This document shows, piece by piece, positions 7,305 through 9,965 of a DNA stretch of 9,965 nucleotides. Each line of letters begins with the position of its first letter. The first letter of the stretch is position 1. The position numbers were made by a program, and so were the translations under genes. Below the pieces are notes generated by a model. It was not told where the DNA came from. It searched no databases and worked only from the letters and a program-made list of their open reading frames with translations. The stretch covers positions 1-9,965 of the forward strand of contig CAMCBB010000065.1 in assembly GCA_945872875.1 (NCBI GenBank), given 5' to 3'. The DNA is from Flavobacterium psychrophilum. Its GTDB lineage: Bacteria; Bacteroidota; Bacteroidia; Flavobacteriales; Flavobacteriaceae.

Positions 7305-8075
7305 TTATTTAAAACAAACCGGAATGATTTCTCCTTTTGCCAAACAATATTTTTCTACTAATTCGGAAGATAATTTAGCCGTGTAATCTTCTTCAACCAC
7401 TTTAAATCCGATGCTTCTTAATTTGTCAAAATAATCTCTACCATATACACGAACATGATCGTATTGACCAAAGATTTTAGCTCTTTCTTTTTGATCTAAT
7501 ATCGTATCATCAGAAAAAGTAGTTGCTCTTGACAACTCTTGCGGAATTTGAAAAACTCCCATCCCACCTGGCTTTAATACACGATACAATTCTTGCATGG
7601 CTTTGGTATCATCTGGAATATGTTCTAAAACATGGTTGCAAAAAATGATATCGTAGCTATTATCTTCAAAAGGTAAATTACAAATATCTGCTTTTACATC
7701 TGCCAAAGGCGAAAGCAAATCGGTTGTAGTATACTCAATATTGGTTTGTTTTTTGAATCGTTTGTAAAACTCTTGCTCGGGTGCAAAATGCAATACTTTT
7801 TTCTTAAGAGTTGCAGTAAAAAAGTCGGTTTCATTTTGCAAATACAACCATAATAAACGGTGTCTTTCTAATGAAAGTGTGCTTGGTGAAAGCACATTAT
7901 TTCTTTGGTTTCCATAACCATAGGGTAAAAACATGCTAAAACTTTTTCCGTCAATAGGATCAGTAAATCGATTTCCTTTTAATATGAAGGCTAATATGGG
8001 TCGCACCACAATACTCAACCGAATTAATATTGGCCTTGGAATGGTATTTAATATAAACTTGAATATTTTTTTCAT
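7305..8075 (-). CDS. Class I SAM-dependent methyltransferase (Methyltransf_11 type), substrate unknown
   Basis: A 256-residue protein with a Rossmann methyltransferase domain from about residue 90. Strand 1 is KVLHFAPEQ (93-101), a variant of motif I in which the usual GxGxG is replaced by FAPE, as in a known subgroup. Motif II region is YTTTDLLSP (115-123) and the acidic ADICNLPF (129-136); motif IV reads YDIIFCNHVLEHI (141-153), and post-motif RVLKPGGMGVFQIP (165-178) is typical of the Methyltransf_11 group. The N-terminus has a hydrophobic stretch (about 15-33), which may touch the membrane, followed by a FLPYGYGNQR...SLERHRLLWLYL block (49-79) shared with methyltransferases that carry a zinc ribbon, but the cysteines are absent here. 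It starts 2 bases after the map stop, so it is cotranscribed with map. The substrate cannot be named. Confidence 0.88.
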   Translation of the reverse strand: MKKIFKFILNTIPRPILIRLSIVVRPILAFILKGNRFTDPIDGKSFSMFLPYGYGNQRNNVLSPSTLSLERHRLLWLYLQNETDFFTATLKKKVLHFAPEQEFYKRFKKQTNIEYTTTDLLSPLADVKADICNLPFEDNSYDIIFCNHVLEHIPDDTKAMQELYRVLKPGGMGVFQIPQELSRATTFSDDTILDQKERAKIFGQYDHVRVYGRDYFDKLRSIGFKVVEEDYTAKLSSELVEKYCLAKGEIIPVCFK

Positions 8076-8077
8076 GC

Positions 8078-8893
8078 CTAACTTAATGGATTTTTTCGGA
8101 ATTCATCTTCTTCATTACTTACAATTCCTAGTGCGTCATAGACATATTTAAAAGTAGATAAAATCTCTGGTTTTCCATCAATAATAGCTACATCGTGCTC
8201 AAAATGTGCACTTGGTTTTCCGTCGGCTGTAAGAATAGTCCAGCCGTCTTTTAACTGTTTTATATTCTTAGTACCCATGTTTATCATCGGTTCTATAGCT
8301 ACCACCATTCCTTCAACAAACATTTTTCCGCGACCTTTTTTTCCATAATTTGGCATTTCTGGATCTTCATGCATTTTTGTCCCAATTCCGTGCCCAACTA
8401 ATTCTCTCACCACACCATATCCATGTCCTTCGCAATATTTTTGAATTGCATTGCCAACATCTTCTACTCTATTTCCAACTCGAAATTCTCTAATTCCGAG
8501 GTACAAACTTTCTTTGGTAACCTGAAGTAATTTTTTCACTTCGGGAGCAACTTCTCCAATTTCAAAACTATACGCATGATCTCCGTAAAAACCATTTTTC
8601 AATGCTCCACAATCTACCGAAATAATATCGCCTTCTTCAAGTGGTTTGTTATTTGGAATTCCGTGAACCACTTGCGTATTTGGACTTACACATAATGTAT
8701 TTGGAAACCCATAAAGTCCTAAAAATCCTGGTATAGCTCCGTGATCTCTAATGCATTCTTCGGCAATTTTATCTAAATATAAAGTAGTTACACCGGGCTT
8801 GATTACTTTTGCTATTTCTCCTAAGGTTTTGGAAACAATCAGTGCACTTTCGCGCATCAATTCTATTTCTTGTCTAGTTTTTGGAATAATCAT
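8078..8893 (-). CDS. map: Type I methionine aminopeptidase
   Basis: Map removes the initiator methionine from nascent proteins when the second residue is small. The 271-residue product is a pita-bread metallopeptidase of type Ia length. The five metal ligands are all present: Asp94 and Asp105 (SVDCG...GFYGDHAY), His168 (VGHGIG), Glu201 (AIEPM) and Glu232 (FEHD), each three residues below the E. coli numbers 97, 108, 171, 204 and 235. Catalytic histidines are His77 (VVHGIP) and His175 (KMHED). The C-terminal tail after IDGKPEIL is about 10 residues longer than in E. coli, as is common in Bacteroidota. The ATG at 8893 (MIIPKTRQEIELMRES) is the only reasonable start and lies 20 bases after a -7 box. 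In many bacteria map sits with translation genes; here it leads a two-gene transcript with the methyltransferase. Confidence 0.97.
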   Translation of the reverse strand: MIIPKTRQEIELMRESALIVSKTLGEIAKVIKPGVTTLYLDKIAEECIRDHGAIPGFLGLYGFPNTLCVSPNTQVVHGIPNNKPLEEGDIISVDCGALKNGFYGDHAYSFEIGEVAPEVKKLLQVTKESLYLGIREFRVGNRVEDVGNAIQKYCEGHGYGVVRELVGHGIGTKMHEDPEMPNYGKKGRGKMFVEGMVVAIEPMINMGTKNIKQLKDGWTILTADGKPSAHFEHDVAIIDGKPEILSTFKYVYDALGIVSNEEDEFRKNPLS

Positions 8894-8912
8894 TTTACTA
8901 AATTTCAGTCGA

Positions 8913-8920
8913 CAAAAGTA
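8913..8920 (-). promoter_or_regulatory. Promoter -7 box of map
   Basis: TACTTTTG on the minus strand is a full match to TAnnTTTG and is identical to the octamer of the pruA promoter. It gives a leader of about 15 bases. No clear TTG lies at the -33 position. Confidence 0.5.
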
Positions 8921-8935
8921 ACTATTTAAAATAAA

Positions 8936-9127
8936 TTAATCAGGATTTGCCATAACTTTAAACAATTCAGCATTTGAAGTAAAAAGTCTGTTTTCTAGAC
9001 TCAATGCGTTTAATTGTGAAACAATTAAATTATTTTCAAGAATAAATTTGGAAATAATATGAGTTTTATTCCATTTTATATAAACCTGCTGGAATTTAAC
9101 TTCGTGTAAAATTATTTGCTCAATTAT
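8936..9127 (-). other. Open reading frame of 63 codons without a normal start, possible gene remnant
   Basis: On the minus strand, between a stop at 9128-9130 and a TAA at 8936-8938, one frame stays open for 63 codons. Its composition is not what A+T-rich noise usually gives: it includes Glu, Gln, His, Val, Ala, Trp, Arg and Pro, and ends with SNAELFKVMANPD. There is no ATG except at residue 59; TTG at residue 42 is the only other usable start. I do not recognise the peptide. The last residues (AELFKVMANPD) faintly resemble the opening helix of ArsR-type regulators (LFKALANPTR), but that is too short to count. It may be the worn 3' end of a gene, or chance. The frame upstream of the stop adds only A+T-rich residues. 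Confidence 0.25.
9009..9029. repeat. Perfect 9-bp inverted repeat, possible operator or hairpin
   Basis: TTTAATTGT (9009-9017) and ACAATTAAA (9021-9029) are exact reverse complements separated by GAA. The size and tight spacer fit a dimeric regulator site; as RNA it would be a weak, A+U-rich hairpin. It lies about 90 bases upstream of the map promoter and 200 upstream of the der promoter. Confidence 0.4.
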
Positions 9128-9212
9128 TTATATATCCCAACCAAATAAATTATAAATATTCTTGTATTTATTAAATAATTTAAAATATTATTTCACTTAA
9201 AATCTAAAAAAA

Positions 9213-9242
9213 TTGATTTTACAGCTCTAAATAGTACCTTTG
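9213..9242 (+). promoter_or_regulatory. Bacteroidota-type promoter of der
   Basis: TTG at 9213-9215 and TACCTTTG at 9235-9242 are separated by 19 bases, the best match in the window to the Bacteroidota -33/-7 pattern (TTG and TAnnTTTG). Transcription would start near 9247, about 15 bases before the ATG. The A+T-rich tract just upstream could act as an UP-like element. Confidence 0.75.
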
Positions 9243-9261
9243 CAGCTTATTTAAAAATACT

Positions 9262-9965
9262 ATGAATAACATTGTAGCCATTGTTGGAAGACCAAATGTA
9301 GGAAAATCAACCCTTTTTAATAGGTTGATTAAACGAAGAGAAGCTATCGTGGATTCGGTTTCAGGAGTTACCAGAGATCGAAATTACGGAAAAAGCGAAT
9401 GGAACGGAAAGGAATTTTCAGTTATTGACACGGGAGGATACATTAAAGGAAGCGATGATGTATTTGAAGAAGAAATTCGCAAACAAGTAGAATTAGCTAT
9501 TGACGAAGCCGATGTCATTATTTTTGTTGTAGATGTAGAAGAAGGCATTACCCCAATGGATGATGCAGTGGCAAAATTACTTCGAAAAGTAACCAAACCC
9601 GTTTTACTTGCCGTTAATAAAGTAGACAATGCCATGCGTGAAAAAGACGCAGTGGAATTTTATAATTTAGGTTTGGGTGAATATTACTCGTTTGCCAGTA
9701 TCTCTGGAAGCGGAACCGGAGATTTGTTAGATGCGCTAATTGATTCCTTTCCGGTAAAACCATTACCAACTCAAGAAGAAATTGAACTGCCAAGATTTGC
9801 TGTAGTAGGAAGACCTAACGCAGGGAAATCAAGTTTCATCAATGCGTTAATTGGGCAAGATCGCTACATTGTTACCGATATTGCAGGAACTACCAGAGAC
9901 GCCATCGATACTAAATTTGACCGTTTCGGATTTGAATTTAACCTTGTAGATACCGCAGGTATTCG
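9262..9965 (+). CDS. der: Ribosome-associated GTPase Der (EngA), C-terminus cut by window edge
   Basis: Der is a tandem-GTPase factor that binds the 50S subunit and is essential for its assembly. The visible 234 codons, about half of the usual 435-440 residues, cover the whole first G domain and the start of the second. First domain: P-loop GRPNVGKS (9-16), switch I Thr37 in SGVTRDR, DTGG (56-59), NKVD (119-122) and the G5-like [10 protein letters not shown] (146-155). An acidic linker follows (about 164-177). Second domain: P-loop GRPNAGKS (183-190), AGTTRD (208-213) and DTAG (230-233) before the sequence ends. The C-terminal KH-like domain would lie outside. The tandem P-loops separate Der from the single-domain GTPase Era. 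The ATG at 9262 follows a strong promoter by 19 bases. It is transcribed away from map. Confidence 0.96.
   Translation, partial: MNNIVAIVGRPNVGKSTLFNRLIKRREAIVDSVSGVTRDRNYGKSEWNGKEFSVIDTGGYIKGSDDVFEEEIRKQVELAIDEADVIIFVVDVEEGITPMDDAVAKLLRKVTKPVLLAVNKVDNAMREKDAVEFYNLGLGEYYSFASISGSGTGDLLDALIDSFPVKPLPTQEEIELPRFAVVGRPNAGKSSFINALIGQDRYIVTDIAGTTRDAIDTKFDRFGFEFNLVDTAGI

Larger units (their letters stand above)
8894..9261. other. Intergenic region between divergent map and der
   Basis: This 368-base stretch separates two divergent housekeeping genes. It holds the map -7 box at its left end, an unexplained minus-strand open frame in the middle (8936-9127), a perfect 9-bp inverted repeat (9009-9029), an extreme A+T tract (only 12 G or C in 9121-9220) and the der promoter at its right end. 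I see no tRNA, rRNA or recognisable small RNA, and no mobile-element ends. Confidence 0.7.

Noticed and set aside
8986..9000. Possible ArsR-type regulator suggested by AELFKVMANPD in the frame upstream of map
   Set aside because: The resemblance covers about ten residues just before a stop, with no helix-turn-helix after it.
9384..9635. 83-codon minus-strand open frame rich in Ser and Thr
   Set aside because: It is the antisense of the first G domain of der; its composition reflects the complementary strand of Der codons.
1..9965. Mobile element, CRISPR array, defence or biosynthetic cluster
   Set aside because: No transposase, integrase, spaced direct repeats, tRNA-associated ends or toxin-antitoxin pair; nearly all sequence is assigned to core genes of even composition.

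Overview
The window looks like ordinary core chromosome from a low-GC Bacteroidota, most likely a Flavobacteriaceae close to Flavobacterium. Three things point there: the protein families and their flavor (a type IX secretion 'Plug' protein, a soluble linoleoyl-CoA-type desaturase, map followed by a Bacteroidota-type methyltransferase), strong A+T bias, and promoters of the Bacteroidota form TTG / TAnnTTTG with no Shine-Dalgarno-like leaders. I see no tRNA, rRNA, CRISPR array, insertion sequence, integrase or phage gene.

Layout. From 1 to about 2980, three minus-strand genes (fatty-acid desaturase, class I aminotransferase, pirin) lie 29-31 bases apart and probably form one transcript led by the desaturase; the pirin gene runs off the left edge. 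The desaturase diverges from rsmG (plus strand, 3089-3709) across a short region with one promoter for each. rsmG and pruA converge on a symmetric terminator at 3715-3740. From 3765 to 8893 all genes are on the minus strand: map and a methyltransferase (2-base gap), the T9SS Plug gene, apaG, and pruA. A 368-base intergenic region (8894-9261) separates map from the divergent GTPase gene der, which runs off the right edge.

How the genes relate. Most are housekeeping: RsmG and Der act on the ribosome, Map trims nascent proteins, PruA ends proline breakdown at glutamate, the aminotransferase moves amino groups between amino acids and keto acids, and the desaturase adjusts membrane fluidity. The Plug protein ties the window to type IX secretion and gliding machinery, whose other genes are not here.

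The less ordinary items are small: a methyltransferase whose zinc-ribbon cysteines appear to have been replaced, a TTAGA repeat array in the pruA leader, a perfect 9-bp palindrome and an unexplained 63-codon open frame upstream of map, and promoter -10-like boxes that coincide with spurious TTG start codons. I do not find evidence of a new multi-gene system.
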